This document shows, piece after piece, positions 32,250 to 41,859 of a stretch of DNA of 64,000 nt (its first letter is position 1; each line of letters starts with the position of its first letter). The stretch covers positions 248,001 through 312,000 of the forward strand of contig CACSKA010000001.1 in NCBI GenBank assembly GCA_902706205.1, in the 5' to 3' direction. Source of the DNA: Chryseobacterium sp. 18061 (GTDB taxonomy: Bacteria > Pseudomonadota > Gammaproteobacteria > Enterobacterales > Enterobacteriaceae). The translations under genes were made by a program, and so were the position numbers. Below the pieces are notes generated by a model. That model was not told the DNA's origin and ran no database searches. It saw only the letters and a program-made list of their open reading frames with translations.

Positions 32250-34751
32250 TTAGCGTTTAGGTTTAAACCGCAACAGGCGGTTGGCATTACTGACTACGGT
32301 GATGGACGACAGCGCCATCGCCGCACCTGCGAACACCGGGTTGAGCAGCGTTCCGGTCAGCGGCCAGAGGATCCCGGCGGCAATCGGAATACCGAGCGAG
32401 TTGTAAATAAACGCCCCCAGCAGGTTCTGCTTCATATTACGCAGCGTCGCTTTGGAGATAGCCAGCGCATCAGCGACACCGACCAGGCTGTGACGCATCA
32501 GGGTGATGGCCGCCGTTTCGATGGCAACGTCGCTGCCGCCGCCCATCGCGATACCCACCTCCGCCTGCGCCAACGCCGGGGCGTCGTTGATACCGTCGCC
32601 GACCATCGCGACTTTCCGGCCCTCAGCCTGCAATTTTTTAATCGCTTCGGCTTTGCCATCCGGTAATACGCCGGCAATGACTTCATCGATACCCGCTTCT
32701 TTGGCAATCGCCCGGGCGGTAATCGGGTTATCGCCGGTCAGCATCACCAGGCGATAGCCTTCGCGGTGCAGTCTTTCCAGGGCGGCTACGCTGTCAGCCC
32801 GCAGCGGGTCACGAATGGCAAACAGCGCCGCGACTTTACCGTCGACCGCCAGAAGTACCGGCGTCGCGCCTTTGGCTGCTTGCGCTTCAAGCTCTGGATC
32901 AATATCTGATGTAGCAATCTGCTGCTCATTTAGCAGGGCCTGATTCCCCAGCAGCAATGCGTAGCCTTCGGCTTCGCCACTCACACCCAGACCCCGCAGG
33001 GTGCGGAACGCAGAAATCTGAGGCAGCTGCGTTTCACCGGCTTTTTCAATGATGGCGTGAGCCAGAGGGTGGCTCGATCCTTGTTCGAGCGCAGCCGCCA
33101 GGCGCAGAGCCTGCGCTTCATCGATATCACCGTAAGTTTTCACCGCCACAACCTGCGGTTTGCCTTCGGTCAGAGTGCCGGTTTTATCGAACACCAGCGT
33201 ATCAAGTTCGCTGGCGCGCTGTAGCGCATCGGCGTCGCGCACCAGTACACCATATTCAGCCGCGCGACCGACTCCGGCGATAATCGACATCGGCGTTGCC
33301 AGTCCCAATGCACACGGACAGGCGATGATCAGCACCGTGGTGGCAATCACCAGGGTGTAGACAATTTGCGGTGCCGGGCCGAAGAAATACCAGATCGCAG
33401 CGCTCAGTAACGCGATGGCGACCACAGTCGGAACAAACACCGCAGAGATGCGGTCAGCCAGCTGGCCGATTTCCGGTTTGCTGCTTTGCGCCTGGCGTAC
33501 CATGCGAATAATGCGCGACAGTGTGGTATGGCTGCCGACCGCACTGGCGCGGAACAGTACGCTCCCGTCCTGCACGACCGTCCCGGCGTGAATGTTGTCG
33601 CCGTCACTTTTTTGCTGTGGAACCGGTTCGCCGGTCAGCATTGCTTCGTCAAACCACGCCTCACCCTGAGTGATTTCTCCATCAACCGGAACGCGATCGC
33701 CGGTGGCGAGGCGCAACGTCATCCCCGGCTGTACATCTGCCAGCGGCACCGACTTTTCACCGTCTTCCATCACTACGCGGGCAGTCGGCGGGGTCAGGTC
33801 GAGCAGTTTTTCCAGCGCTTTAGAGGAACGCTGACGTGCACGGGCTTCGAGCATATGACCGAGGTTAATCAGACCGATGATCATCGCGCTGGCTTCATAA
33901 TAGAGATGCCGGGCTTCCATCGGGAACCACTGCGGCCACAGGTTGACGCTCATCGAATAGAGCCAGGCCACACCGGTACCGAGGGCGACCAGCGTATCCA
34001 TGGTCGCGGTGCGATTCTTAAGACTTTTCCACGCGCTGGAATAGAAGTGGCCCCCGGCGAAAACCATCACGCCGAGCGTCACCAGGCCAATCGCCAGCCA
34101 CAGGGAACGGTTGGCGTCAGTGACCATCATGTTGTCGCCGATCATTCCCCAGACCATGACCGGTACACCGACCAGCAGCGCGACAATTGCCTGCCAGCGG
34201 AAGCGTTTCATGGTGGCGACGGCGGTTTCCTGCTGACGCTCGCGACGCTTCAGATCATCGTCAATCGCTTCTGCGCCGTAGCCCGCTTTTTCCACCGCCT
34301 GCACTAAATCGGTGGCGGCCGCACTGCCCATGACCAGCGCCGTGCGTTCCGCCAGATTGACCCGTGCCTGGGTGACGCCCGGAACGGCAGCAAGCGCGTT
34401 CTGAACCCGGGAGACACAGCTGGCGCAGCTCATACCGTTGATCAGCAGCTGTTGGCTGTCATCAAGGTCATCGGCTGCCGGAAGCGCTGAAGGGACCGCT
34501 GTCAGTGCTTCCGACGGGAGTGATGACTCTGTCAGCGGGTTAGCCTTTGGGTGGCTAAGCTCCGCCCCGTATCCGGCTTGTTTGATGGTGTCAATCAGCT
34601 GCTCCGCACTGGCGCTGCCGATGACACGGGCTTCAGTGGTCGTCACGTCGGCTTGATCAACGTCCGGACGCTGCTCCAGACTTTCTTTAACACGCTTAAC
34701 GCAGTGACCGCAGGTGAGGCCGTCCAGCGTAAGGTCAATAACTTGAGACAT
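32250..34751 (-). CDS. copA: CopA, P-type Cu+ export ATPase
   Basis: An 833-residue inner membrane ATPase that pumps Cu+ (and Ag+) into the periplasm. Two N-terminal metal-binding domains have GLTCGHC (C14, C17) and GMSCASC motifs. The CPC ion-site motif (IACPCALG), phosphorylation motif DKTGT and hinge GDGINDAP are present. The ATG at 34751 is preferred over one two codons upstream because its spacing from CAGGAG is correct. A frameshift after residue 69 makes the chaperone CopA(Z). Expression is controlled by CueR through a promoter 75 bp upstream. Confidence 0.97.
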   Translation of the reverse strand: MSQVIDLTLDGLTCGHCVKRVKESLEQRPDVDQADVTTTEARVIGSASAEQLIDTIKQAGYGAELSHPKANPLTESSLPSEALTAVPSALPAADDLDDSQQLLINGMSCASCVSRVQNALAAVPGVTQARVNLAERTALVMGSAAATDLVQAVEKAGYGAEAIDDDLKRRERQQETAVATMKRFRWQAIVALLVGVPVMVWGMIGDNMMVTDANRSLWLAIGLVTLGVMVFAGGHFYSSAWKSLKNRTATMDTLVALGTGVAWLYSMSVNLWPQWFPMEARHLYYEASAMIIGLINLGHMLEARARQRSSKALEKLLDLTPPTARVVMEDGEKSVPLADVQPGMTLRLATGDRVPVDGEITQGEAWFDEAMLTGEPVPQQKSDGDNIHAGTVVQDGSVLFRASAVGSHTTLSRIIRMVRQAQSSKPEIGQLADRISAVFVPTVVAIALLSAAIWYFFGPAPQIVYTLVIATTVLIIACPCALGLATPMSIIAGVGRAAEYGVLVRDADALQRASELDTLVFDKTGTLTEGKPQVVAVKTYGDIDEAQALRLAAALEQGSSHPLAHAIIEKAGETQLPQISAFRTLRGLGVSGEAEGYALLLGNQALLNEQQIATSDIDPELEAQAAKGATPVLLAVDGKVAALFAIRDPLRADSVAALERLHREGYRLVMLTGDNPITARAIAKEAGIDEVIAGVLPDGKAEAIKKLQAEGRKVAMVGDGINDAPALAQAEVGIAMGGGSDVAIETAAITLMRHSLVGVADALAISKATLRNMKQNLLGAFIYNSLGIPIAAGILWPLTGTLLNPVFAGAAMALSSITVVSNANRLLRFKPKR
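34540..34551 (-). promoter_or_regulatory. copA: Programmed -1 frameshift site making CopA(Z)
   Basis: The minus strand reads C CCA AAG (34551-34545) in the CopA frame. A -1 slip gives GGC then TAA (34542-34540), ending a 70-residue product equal to the first metal-binding domain plus Gly. This is exactly the length reported for the E. coli copper chaperone CopA(Z), whose gene slips at the same CCCAAAG heptamer. Confidence 0.88.
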
Positions 34752-34817
34752 ATTCATTCTCCTGATGGGTGAGTCGACAAACCGCGTCGACGCTGTTTCT
34801 TTCTAGCACTGTGCTAA

Positions 34818-34848
34818 AGCTTAAACCTTCCATCAAGGGGAAGGTCAA
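34818..34848 (-). promoter_or_regulatory. CueR-activated copA promoter
   Basis: On the minus strand, TTGACC (-35, 34848-34843) and TAAGCT (-10, 34823-34818) are separated by 19 bp, the long spacer typical of MerR-family promoters. The spacer region holds the dyad CCTTCCCC-TTGAT-GGAAGG (34844-34826), the known CueR operator pattern of copA. CueR is encoded in this window at 57674. Confidence 0.9.
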
Positions 34849-35263
34849 GCGTGTTTTACAGCTGCTAACGGGATATTTTTTCTTCTAAGGGAGTATTTAA
34901 GATAGATAAAGGGAATGTTTTTCACAGATTGTATTTATGATATTCCTTCATGTATTCCGCATGGTTATTAATAAGGTGCAATTAATTGTGCATGAAAAGT
35001 TCTTAAAAACACTTAATTCACATGTGTAAAGTCCATAAATAGACTCTGTAAAATACTTATTCATGTATTGAATCGCCATGGAAGCCAGTGGTGATGGGAT
35101 TGTTAAAGGGAGAGGGCTAGTGTTTAATTTATTCTTGAAGGTCGTCTTAATGAAATTGCAATCGCTTTACGTTTATTGATAATACTGGTAAAAGTACAAC
35201 GCCCACTTATATGTGAGCATCTTACCCACTACAGGGAATGAAATATTCAGGAGATGAATTAAA
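34849..35263. other. AT-rich region between copA promoter and tssB
   Basis: About 400 bp without a credible gene. The sequence is strongly A+T-rich with many T- and A-runs, as expected for the upstream control region of the T6SS operon and for H-NS binding. No clear sigma-54 box, tRNA or att repeat was found at this left border of the inserted block. Confidence 0.5.
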
Positions 35264-35761
35264 ATGGCAGACTCATTCCAGGCTGAAATACCAAAAGCCC
35301 GCGTTAATATTCAACTTTCGCTACATACCGGTGGCGCGCAGAAGAAAGTTGAGCTTCCGCTTAAGTTACTTACCGTGGGTGACTTCAGCAACGGTAAGTC
35401 AGAGGGGGCGCTGTCTGAGCGCGAAAAAATTAACGTTGATAAAAACAATTTTAATAGCGTCCTCGCGGATATTAATCCCGAAGTCAGTCTCACTGTGAAA
35501 AATATCCTCGCCGGAGATAATTCAGAAGAAAATGTGAAGCTGGCATTTAAAGACATGAAAGACTTTGAGCCGGAGCAGATTGCCCGACAAATTCCACAGC
35601 TGAAAGCGATGCTGGCCATGCGTAACCTGTTACGCGATTTGAAATCCAATCTTCTGGATAATGTTACTTTCCGGAAAGAACTGGAAGTTATCCTGAAAGA
35701 CCCCGCATTAAGCGATGAACTGCGTAACGAGCTGAATGCGCTCGCTCCGGGCCAGAAATAA
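35264..35761 (+). CDS. tssB: T6SS sheath small subunit TssB (VipA)
   Basis: A 165-residue TssB protein that pairs with TssC to form the contractile sheath around the Hcp tube. The family pattern is clear: an N-terminal RVNIQLSLHTGGAQKKVELPLKLL beta region, then a long helical part with FEPEQIARQIPQLKAML. A GGAG-type ribosome site lies upstream (AGGAG at about 35249). First gene of the T6SS operon, with tssC 35 bp downstream. Confidence 0.95.
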   Translation: MADSFQAEIPKARVNIQLSLHTGGAQKKVELPLKLLTVGDFSNGKSEGALSEREKINVDKNNFNSVLADINPEVSLTVKNILAGDNSEENVKLAFKDMKDFEPEQIARQIPQLKAMLAMRNLLRDLKSNLLDNVTFRKELEVILKDPALSDELRNELNALAPGQK

Positions 35762-35796
35762 TTACTGGAACTGTTAACGGACTAATTTCGAGAAAA

Positions 35797-37347
35797 ATGC
35801 TTATGTCAGTCAATAATGAATCTCAGGTATCTGCGGGTGGAGCGACGATAGAAAAGACGCTGCCGAATGACGGTGTTTACGCATCTCTTTTTTCCAAAAT
35901 TAATTTAAAACCCGTTTCGTCCATCGACGATCTGAACGGCTTCGATGATAACACGGTCATGGCGGAAACTTCTGCCGACGCGCGTGTTACCGCAGCGGTT
36001 AAAGTGTTCATGCAGTGTCTGCAAAAATCCGGCCAACAGGTTGAGAAGCTGGACAAAACCCTGCTGGACCATCACATCGCGGAACTGGATTTCCAGATCA
36101 GCCGCCAGCTCGATGAGGTAATGCACCACGACGAGTTCCAGAAAGTGGAGTCCATCTGGCGTGGCCTGAAATCGCTGGTGGATAAAACCGACTTCCGCCA
36201 GAACGTGAAGCTGGAAATCCTCGACCTTTCCAAAGAAGAGCTTCGCCAGGACTTTGAAGACGCCCCAGAAATCATCCAGAGCGGCCTTTACAAGCAGACC
36301 TACATTGCGGAATACGACACCCCAGGCGGGGAGCCTATTGCTGCAGTGATTTCAGCCTACGAATTCGACGCCTCGGCGCAGGACGTGGCGCTGATGCGTA
36401 ACATCTCCAAAGTGTCTGCCGCGGCGCACATGCCATTTATCGGTTCGGCTGGCCCGACATTCTTCCTGAAAGAGAAAATGGAAGAGGTGGCCGCTATCAA
36501 GGATATAGGTAATTACTTCGACCGCGCTGAATACATTAAGTGGAAATCCTTCCGAGACACCGATGATTCCCGCTATCTCGGCCTTGTCATGCCGCGCGTT
36601 CTGGGCCGTCTGCCGTATGGGCCTGACACCGTGCCGGTGCGCAGCTTCAACTATGTCGAGGAAGTGAAAGGCCCGGATCACGATAAATATCTGTGGACCA
36701 ATGCCTCGTTCTCATTTGCCGCCAACATGGTGAAAAGTTTCATCAATAACGGATGGTGTGTACAGATCCGTGGCCCGCAAGCCGGTGGCGCAGTGAAAGA
36801 CCTGCCGATCCATCTGTATGATCTCGGTACCGGTAATCAGGTAAAAATACCGTCAGAGGTGATGATCCCCGAAACCCGCGAGTTTGAATTCGCCAACCTC
36901 GGTTTCATCCCGCTGTCGTACTACAAAAACCGCGATTACGCCTGCTTCTTCTCGGCGAACTCGACGCAGAAACCCGCGCTGTACGACACCGCAGATGCCA
37001 CGGCCAATAGCCGTATCAACTCCCGTCTGCCGTACATCTTCCTGCTGTCGCGCATCGCGCATTATCTAAAGCTGATTCAGCGTGAAAACATCGGTACCAC
37101 TAAAGACCGCCGTCTGCTGGAGCTGGAGCTCAACACTTGGGTTCGTGGTTTGGTCACCGAAATGACCGATCCGGGCGACGAGTTGCAGGCTTCCCACCCT
37201 CTGCGCGACGCAAAGGTGTTGGTCGAAGATATCGAAGACAACCCAGGCTTCTTCCGCGTGAAGCTGTTTGCCGTGCCGCATTTCCAGGTGGAAGGCATGG
37301 ATGTGAATTTGTCGCTGGTTTCCCAGATGCCGAAAGCGAAAGCGTAA
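35797..37347 (+). CDS. tssC: T6SS sheath large subunit TssC (VipB)
   Basis: A 516-residue TssC. Family blocks are present: LDFQISRQLDEVMHHDEFQKVESIWRGL-like region (about 95-125), the LMRNISKVSAAAHMPFI segment and the C-terminal region with a conserved GIRG-like RGPQAGG motif. The C-terminus contains DNPGFFRVKLFAVPHFQVEGMDV, typical of the ClpV-regulated sheath. ATG codons at 35797 and 35803 are both possible. Cotranscribed with tssB. Confidence 0.94.
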   Translation: MLMSVNNESQVSAGGATIEKTLPNDGVYASLFSKINLKPVSSIDDLNGFDDNTVMAETSADARVTAAVKVFMQCLQKSGQQVEKLDKTLLDHHIAELDFQISRQLDEVMHHDEFQKVESIWRGLKSLVDKTDFRQNVKLEILDLSKEELRQDFEDAPEIIQSGLYKQTYIAEYDTPGGEPIAAVISAYEFDASAQDVALMRNISKVSAAAHMPFIGSAGPTFFLKEKMEEVAAIKDIGNYFDRAEYIKWKSFRDTDDSRYLGLVMPRVLGRLPYGPDTVPVRSFNYVEEVKGPDHDKYLWTNASFSFAANMVKSFINNGWCVQIRGPQAGGAVKDLPIHLYDLGTGNQVKIPSEVMIPETREFEFANLGFIPLSYYKNRDYACFFSANSTQKPALYDTADATANSRINSRLPYIFLLSRIAHYLKLIQRENIGTTKDRRLLELELNTWVRGLVTEMTDPGDELQASHPLRDAKVLVEDIEDNPGFFRVKLFAVPHFQVEGMDVNLSLVSQMPKAKA

Positions 37348-37362
37348 GGTGGGATTCCAGGG

Positions 37363-38700
37363 ATGAAAATCTATCGTCCATTATGGACTGACGGGGCCAC
37401 GCTGGCCCCGCAGCAGTTCCAGCAGCAGTCTCGTTGGGATGCTTATTACACAGAGAATGTGGCTGCTATGTCGCTGGCACATACCTGGGGCGTGTTGCAT
37501 GCCGAATTTGATAATTCTGCACTGGCGCTTTCTCGACTCAATGCCACGCGTCTGGTAGTCCGTTTCCCGGATGGTACGCTGGTGGATACGAGCGTCGCCG
37601 ATACCCTGCCTGCGGTCTGCGACTTGACCGACGCTCAGGGGCGAGAAAGTGTTGAGGTGGTGCTGGCACTGCCACTGCTTTCCGCTAACGGCGGGAATCT
37701 GGATGTAGGCAAAAACAGCGAGCGGCCGCAGCGCTGGCGTCAGGAATGGGTGACCGTCCAGGAGCTGTCCGGGCTTGAGCAAACGGAACTGGCGATTTTA
37801 CGTCACGCCATTTCACTGCGTTTTGCCCATCAGGAAAATGCTGCCTGGCTGACCTGTCCGGTGGCGCGTCTGGTACGTAATGTGCAGGGCCAATGGGCAA
37901 TGGACGAGAGCTTTATCCCTCCCGCACTGTCGTTTTCTGCCAGCCCGCGTTTGTCGCAGGATCTCAGCGATTTGCTGCACCGTTTGCAGGCGCGTCGGCG
38001 TCGTTTGATGCAAATGCGCCGGGAGAGCAACGAACGTCTGGCTGACTTTGCGGTGGCCGACGTTTCGCTGTTCTGGCTACTGAATGCCCTGAACAGTGCC
38101 GAACCGGTGCTGGCAGAATTGTTCCAGACCCCCTCTCGTCATCCGGAATTGTACTATCGCGAGCTATCTCGTCTGGCGGGAAGTTTGCTGACTTTTTCAC
38201 TGACCCACAGTCCCGATGACATTCCTCCGTATCAGCATGATGCACCAGAGCAGGTATTTCCGCCGCTATTTACGCTTCTGGATACTCTGCTGGAAGCCAG
38301 TCTACCGTCGCGAGTGATCAGCATCGATCTGGTCCATACCGGACAATTCTGGAAAGGTGCAATGCATGATGCTCGCCTACGAGAGGGGGCAGACCTTTAC
38401 CTTTCCGTCCGTTCATCGCTCCCCAATCATCTGCTACAAACTCAGTTCCCACTGCTGTGTAAAGCCGGGAGCGCTGAGGATGTGGCCGATGTGGTGAATG
38501 TCGCGCTGAACGGCGTCGTACTGAAACCCCTGTCGCACGTACCTGCGGCGATTCCGCTGCGCCTTGAGAATCAGTATTTCGCCCTCGATCTTAGCGGCCC
38601 GGCCGCTGAGGCAATGCTCGACGCCGGAAACTGTGCGTTCTATATCCCGGAAGCGTTGGGTGACGTCAAACTCGAACTCTACGCGGTGCTTCGCTCATGA
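37363..38700 (+). CDS. tssK: T6SS baseplate component TssK
   Basis: A 445-residue TssK, the trimeric baseplate protein linking the TssEFG wedge to the TssJLM membrane complex. It begins MKIYRPLWTDGATLAPQQFQQQ, characteristic of the family, with a helical middle region and a C-terminal receptor-binding-like domain. The stop overlaps the tssL start by 4 bp (ATGA), so translation is coupled. Its partners TssE, TssF and TssG are not in the window. Confidence 0.94.
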   Translation: MKIYRPLWTDGATLAPQQFQQQSRWDAYYTENVAAMSLAHTWGVLHAEFDNSALALSRLNATRLVVRFPDGTLVDTSVADTLPAVCDLTDAQGRESVEVVLALPLLSANGGNLDVGKNSERPQRWRQEWVTVQELSGLEQTELAILRHAISLRFAHQENAAWLTCPVARLVRNVQGQWAMDESFIPPALSFSASPRLSQDLSDLLHRLQARRRRLMQMRRESNERLADFAVADVSLFWLLNALNSAEPVLAELFQTPSRHPELYYRELSRLAGSLLTFSLTHSPDDIPPYQHDAPEQVFPPLFTLLDTLLEASLPSRVISIDLVHTGQFWKGAMHDARLREGADLYLSVRSSLPNHLLQTQFPLLCKAGSAEDVADVVNVALNGVVLKPLSHVPAAIPLRLENQYFALDLSGPAAEAMLDAGNCAFYIPEALGDVKLELYAVLRS

Positions 38701-39350
38701 AAAACAATCCAACTTCCTTCATCGATCAGATGTTCTATCCCGGCTGGCTAATGGTCAGTCAGCTGCGAAATGGACAGGAGATCACTGACGGAAAAGCGCT
38801 TTATCGTCGCACCTGCGAATGGATCGATCGCTGGCGGGCGGAGCTTGAAGAACAGGGCATGCCGCAGAGCAGCATCGATCATCTGATCTATACGCTGTGC
38901 GCGTTGTTTGATGAAAGCGTACTGAATCGCGGCAAGCAGGATGATGGTTACAGCACCTGGCTTACAAACCCGCTGCAGGCGAAGTACTTCAACACCCTGA
39001 ATGCCGGTGAAGAGCTGTGGGAACGGATCCGTACTGTACTTCAGGAGCCTTCACCTGATATTGCGGTGGTTACTTGTTTTTCACGTGCATTGACCCTGGG
39101 ATTTGTCGGTCGCTATCGGCAACAGGCGGATGAGCGCCGCGAAGACGTGGTGCGTAATCTCAGCCAGCGCGTGCCGCCCTTCACACTGACAGAAGAAGCT
39201 CCGATCGTGGCCCGGGCTGGCAGATTACGCAGCGGTCGCCGGTTTTATTGGCTGTCGTGGGTCGCCGGCATCGTGCTGCTTGGCGCGGTATGGTTTCTGC
39301 TTTCAGCTTCTTTGCAGCAGATGGTTTCTGCCATTGCGGGCGCGGAGTAA
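38697..39350 (+). CDS. tssL: T6SS membrane-complex protein TssL (DotU)
   Basis: A 217-residue DotU/TssL. The cytoplasmic domain (about 1-180, with LIYTLCALFDESVLNR near 62-77) is followed by one transmembrane segment near the C-terminus (about 182-205). It lacks the C-terminal OmpA peptidoglycan-binding domain found in some TssL proteins; that domain is on the next gene's product. It starts within the tssK stop and is followed 3 bp later by the OmpA-domain gene. Confidence 0.93.
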   Translation: MKNNPTSFIDQMFYPGWLMVSQLRNGQEITDGKALYRRTCEWIDRWRAELEEQGMPQSSIDHLIYTLCALFDESVLNRGKQDDGYSTWLTNPLQAKYFNTLNAGEELWERIRTVLQEPSPDIAVVTCFSRALTLGFVGRYRQQADERREDVVRNLSQRVPPFTLTEEAPIVARAGRLRSGRRFYWLSWVAGIVLLGAVWFLLSASLQQMVSAIAGAE

Positions 39351-39353
39351 TCC

Positions 39354-41054
39354 ATGCGCAATCTGAGTAAGCCCTTACTTGTCTTACTGGCTTTGACGCT
39401 GGCGCTGTGGCTCGTCTGGGGATTCTGGCCGCTGGGCCTGGGTAGTCGCCTGTTTCTGAGCATGGTTGCCCTCGCGTTGGCGGGATGCGTTGGCTGGCGT
39501 TACTGGTGTCAGATGCAAACCACGGCAGAAAGCGTGGTGGACATCGCGTTGCCTCCGGAAGATTTTGAAGGAGCGCTGGTGCTGGTCTGCGGTGATAGCG
39601 ACATGCTGTTCTCTGCCAATGAAACTTTCCGTGAAACGCGTCAGGGCTGGTATCTGCCAGTGCGTCAGCCGGAACAACTGGCGCAGATTGCAGAGTCTGT
39701 CGCGTCCGGGCGCCCGGCGCTGGTGGCCCAGATTTCGGTTTTGCTGGCGGTTGCTCCGGAGCGCAGGCAGGAAGAGGTCGCATTCAGTAGCGAGCTTCAT
39801 CAGTGGCAGCGGGCCATCGCGCACTCACGCCGGGCATTTGCTGGGCTCCCGCCCGTATGGACTTGCCTGTGGGTGAATGCGCCTGCGAAAAGTGATGAAA
39901 ACCGATATCGCTGGTATTTCCTCACCAACAATCGTGAAGGTATTCAGGTTCAGGAAAACAACGGGGTCGCACAATCTTATCTGCCGTGGTGTACCTATGC
40001 GCCAGACGCTTTGTACCCGCATCGACTGGATAACTCGCTGTGGTTGGAGTCATTGTTTCGCTGGCTTAAACCTCATGTGGCTGACGTCATGCAGACACGT
40101 CACCACGATACGCCAGCGCTGCCATCTTCCATGTTGGCGGTATGCAGCGGACCCCTTGAGACATTACCCGACAATCTCTGGCAACAGCATACCGCTCTGG
40201 TGACAACGTTGCAGAGCCGTTCGGCCACTACAGCGGAAATGCCGCCGCTACCGGATATGCTGCTGCCGCATTTGGCTCGTCGCCATGGAATCAGTCGCCT
40301 GATGCTTTCCTGGCGCGTTGCAGGGGGCACTGTGGGGATCTTCTTACTGTTGGCGATGCTTGCCTCATGGATCAACAACCAGCGTTTGATCCAGAACGTC
40401 AGCGATCATCTCGCGCTCTACCAGCGTTTGAGCGGCAACCCTCCAGCCCCGAAAGTTCAGGCTCAGGAACAACTGCGCAGTGATAACGGGTTGCTGGATA
40501 ACTGGCAACGCCAGGGGGCTCCGATGCGTTACACCCTTGGGTTGTATCAAGGTATGCGGCTGATTGCTCCCGTGCGAGCGGCTATCAATAACTGGGCACC
40601 ACCACCGCCGCCGCCGCCGGTTATCAAAAAAATTGTTCAGGGTCCGAAAACGGTCCGCCTCGACAGCATGTCGCTGTTCGATTCCGGCAAATCTGACCTC
40701 AAATCCGGTTCGACCAAAATACTGGTGAATTCGCTGGTCGGCATCAAGGCCAGGCCAGGCTGGCTGATTGTAGTCAGCGGGCACACCGACAATACCGGCA
40801 CGCCGCAACTGAACCAGACGCTGTCCCTGCAACGTGCTGAAGCGGTGCGCAACTGGATGCGTGATACCGGCGATGTACCGGAAAGCTGTTTTGCGGTGCA
40901 GGGTTATGGTGAAAGCCGCCCTGTCGCCACCAATGATACGCCGGAAGGCCGTGCGGCTAACCGTCGTGTCGAAATCAGTCTGGTACCACAGGCGAATGCC
41001 TGCCAGGTATTGGGCAAATCCCCAGCGTCATCGCAGGATGATGACGCTTCATAA
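39354..41054 (+). CDS. T6SS OmpA-domain membrane protein
   Basis: A 566-residue protein with two N-terminal transmembrane segments (about 7-25 and 31-49), a soluble middle region, a third hydrophobic segment (about 323-340), a seven-proline run (near residues 415-421) and a C-terminal OmpA-like peptidoglycan-binding domain (about 430-550). The OmpA domain holds SGHTDNTGT and NRRVEI motifs. Enterobacterial T6SS clusters of this type place such a gene between tssL and hcp, where it is thought to anchor the membrane complex to the cell wall in place of a TssL-fused domain. Confidence 0.85.
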   Translation: MRNLSKPLLVLLALTLALWLVWGFWPLGLGSRLFLSMVALALAGCVGWRYWCQMQTTAESVVDIALPPEDFEGALVLVCGDSDMLFSANETFRETRQGWYLPVRQPEQLAQIAESVASGRPALVAQISVLLAVAPERRQEEVAFSSELHQWQRAIAHSRRAFAGLPPVWTCLWVNAPAKSDENRYRWYFLTNNREGIQVQENNGVAQSYLPWCTYAPDALYPHRLDNSLWLESLFRWLKPHVADVMQTRHHDTPALPSSMLAVCSGPLETLPDNLWQQHTALVTTLQSRSATTAEMPPLPDMLLPHLARRHGISRLMLSWRVAGGTVGIFLLLAMLASWINNQRLIQNVSDHLALYQRLSGNPPAPKVQAQEQLRSDNGLLDNWQRQGAPMRYTLGLYQGMRLIAPVRAAINNWAPPPPPPPVIKKIVQGPKTVRLDSMSLFDSGKSDLKSGSTKILVNSLVGIKARPGWLIVVSGHTDNTGTPQLNQTLSLQRAEAVRNWMRDTGDVPESCFAVQGYGESRPVATNDTPEGRAANRRVEISLVPQANACQVLGKSPASSQDDDAS

Positions 41055-41073
41055 CACAATGGAGAGTAATTTC

Positions 41074-41565
41074 ATGGCTATTCCTGTTTATCTGTGGCTG
41101 AAAGACGACGGTGGTGCGGACATTAAAGGCTCTGTAGACGTATATGAGCGTGAAGGCAGCATCGAAGTGGTTGCGCAGGATCACAACCTGTACATCCCGA
41201 CCGACAACAACACTGGCAAACTGACCGGAACCCGCGTTCACACCCCGTTCAAGTTCACCAAAGAAATCGATTCCTCCAGCCCGTATCTGTACAAGGCTGT
41301 GACCACGGGTCAAACCCTGAAGACAGCTGAGTTCAAGTGGTATCGCATCAATGACGCAGGCCAGGAAGTGGAATATTTCAACACCAAACTGGAAAACGTC
41401 AAGCTGGTGAAAGTCGCGCCGAAAATGCACGACATCAAAGATCCTGCCAAAGAGAAACACAACCATCTCGAAGAGATCGAGCTGCGTTACGAAAAAATCA
41501 CCTGGACCTATAAAGACGGCAACATCATTCATTCCGATTCATGGAACGAACGCGCTACTGCCTAA
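41074..41565 (+). CDS. hcp: Hcp, T6SS tube protein (TssD)
   Basis: A 163-residue Hcp starting MAIPVYLWLKDDGGADIKG, with the SVDVYEREGSIEVVAQDH and VHTPFKFTKEID motifs of the enterobacterial Hcp group. Hcp hexamers stack into the inner tube and carry small effectors. The start at 41074 has GGAG upstream; a longer frame beginning at 40834 overlaps the OmpA gene and is rejected. A strong terminator follows, so hcp ends the first T6SS transcript. Confidence 0.96.
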   Translation: MAIPVYLWLKDDGGADIKGSVDVYEREGSIEVVAQDHNLYIPTDNNTGKLTGTRVHTPFKFTKEIDSSSPYLYKAVTTGQTLKTAEFKWYRINDAGQEVEYFNTKLENVKLVKVAPKMHDIKDPAKEKHNHLEEIELRYEKITWTYKDGNIIHSDSWNERATA

Positions 41566-41699
41566 GTTACTCGTCATATTTCGCGCTGTCGCGGCGTTGG
41601 CTACGTTCGCTTACCCCGGTTACAGAGTTATCTCTGCTCCCGAGGATGCACGAACTTGCCGCCTTCCCACAGCACGAACTATTTAGAGTAACCACTCGG

Positions 41700-41726
41700 A
41701 CGGGCAGCGAGTTTGCCCGTTTTTTT
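41700..41726 (+). terminator. Terminator after hcp
   Basis: ACGGGCA pairs with TGCCCGT around GCGAGTT and is followed by a run of seven T. It separates tssB-hcp from clpV and lies inside a 294-bp gene-free gap. The remaining 130 bp before clpV show no clear gene and presumably hold the clpV promoter. Confidence 0.9.
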
Positions 41727-41859
41727 GCTGAGCGTCTGCGAGCCGGGCGCTCAGCAAAATCACAATCTGCCTGCCTGACCTGATGCGCTTTAGGATCCTG
41801 ACCGACAGGAAACAGCGAAGGGCGGTAGCGTGTCCGGGAACTTATAAAGAGAAAATCTC

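Noticed and set aside
33486..34307. Plus-strand frame opposite copA (273 codons)
   Set aside because: Shadow of copA, His/Arg-rich with no family features.
34849..35263. tRNA or attachment site at the left border of the T6SS block
   Set aside because: No tRNA cloverleaf and no direct repeat matching the right border (55823-56180) was found by eye.
41541..41783. Small open frame after hcp (80 codons)
   Set aside because: Overlaps the hcp end and the terminator hairpin; no ribosome site or similarity.
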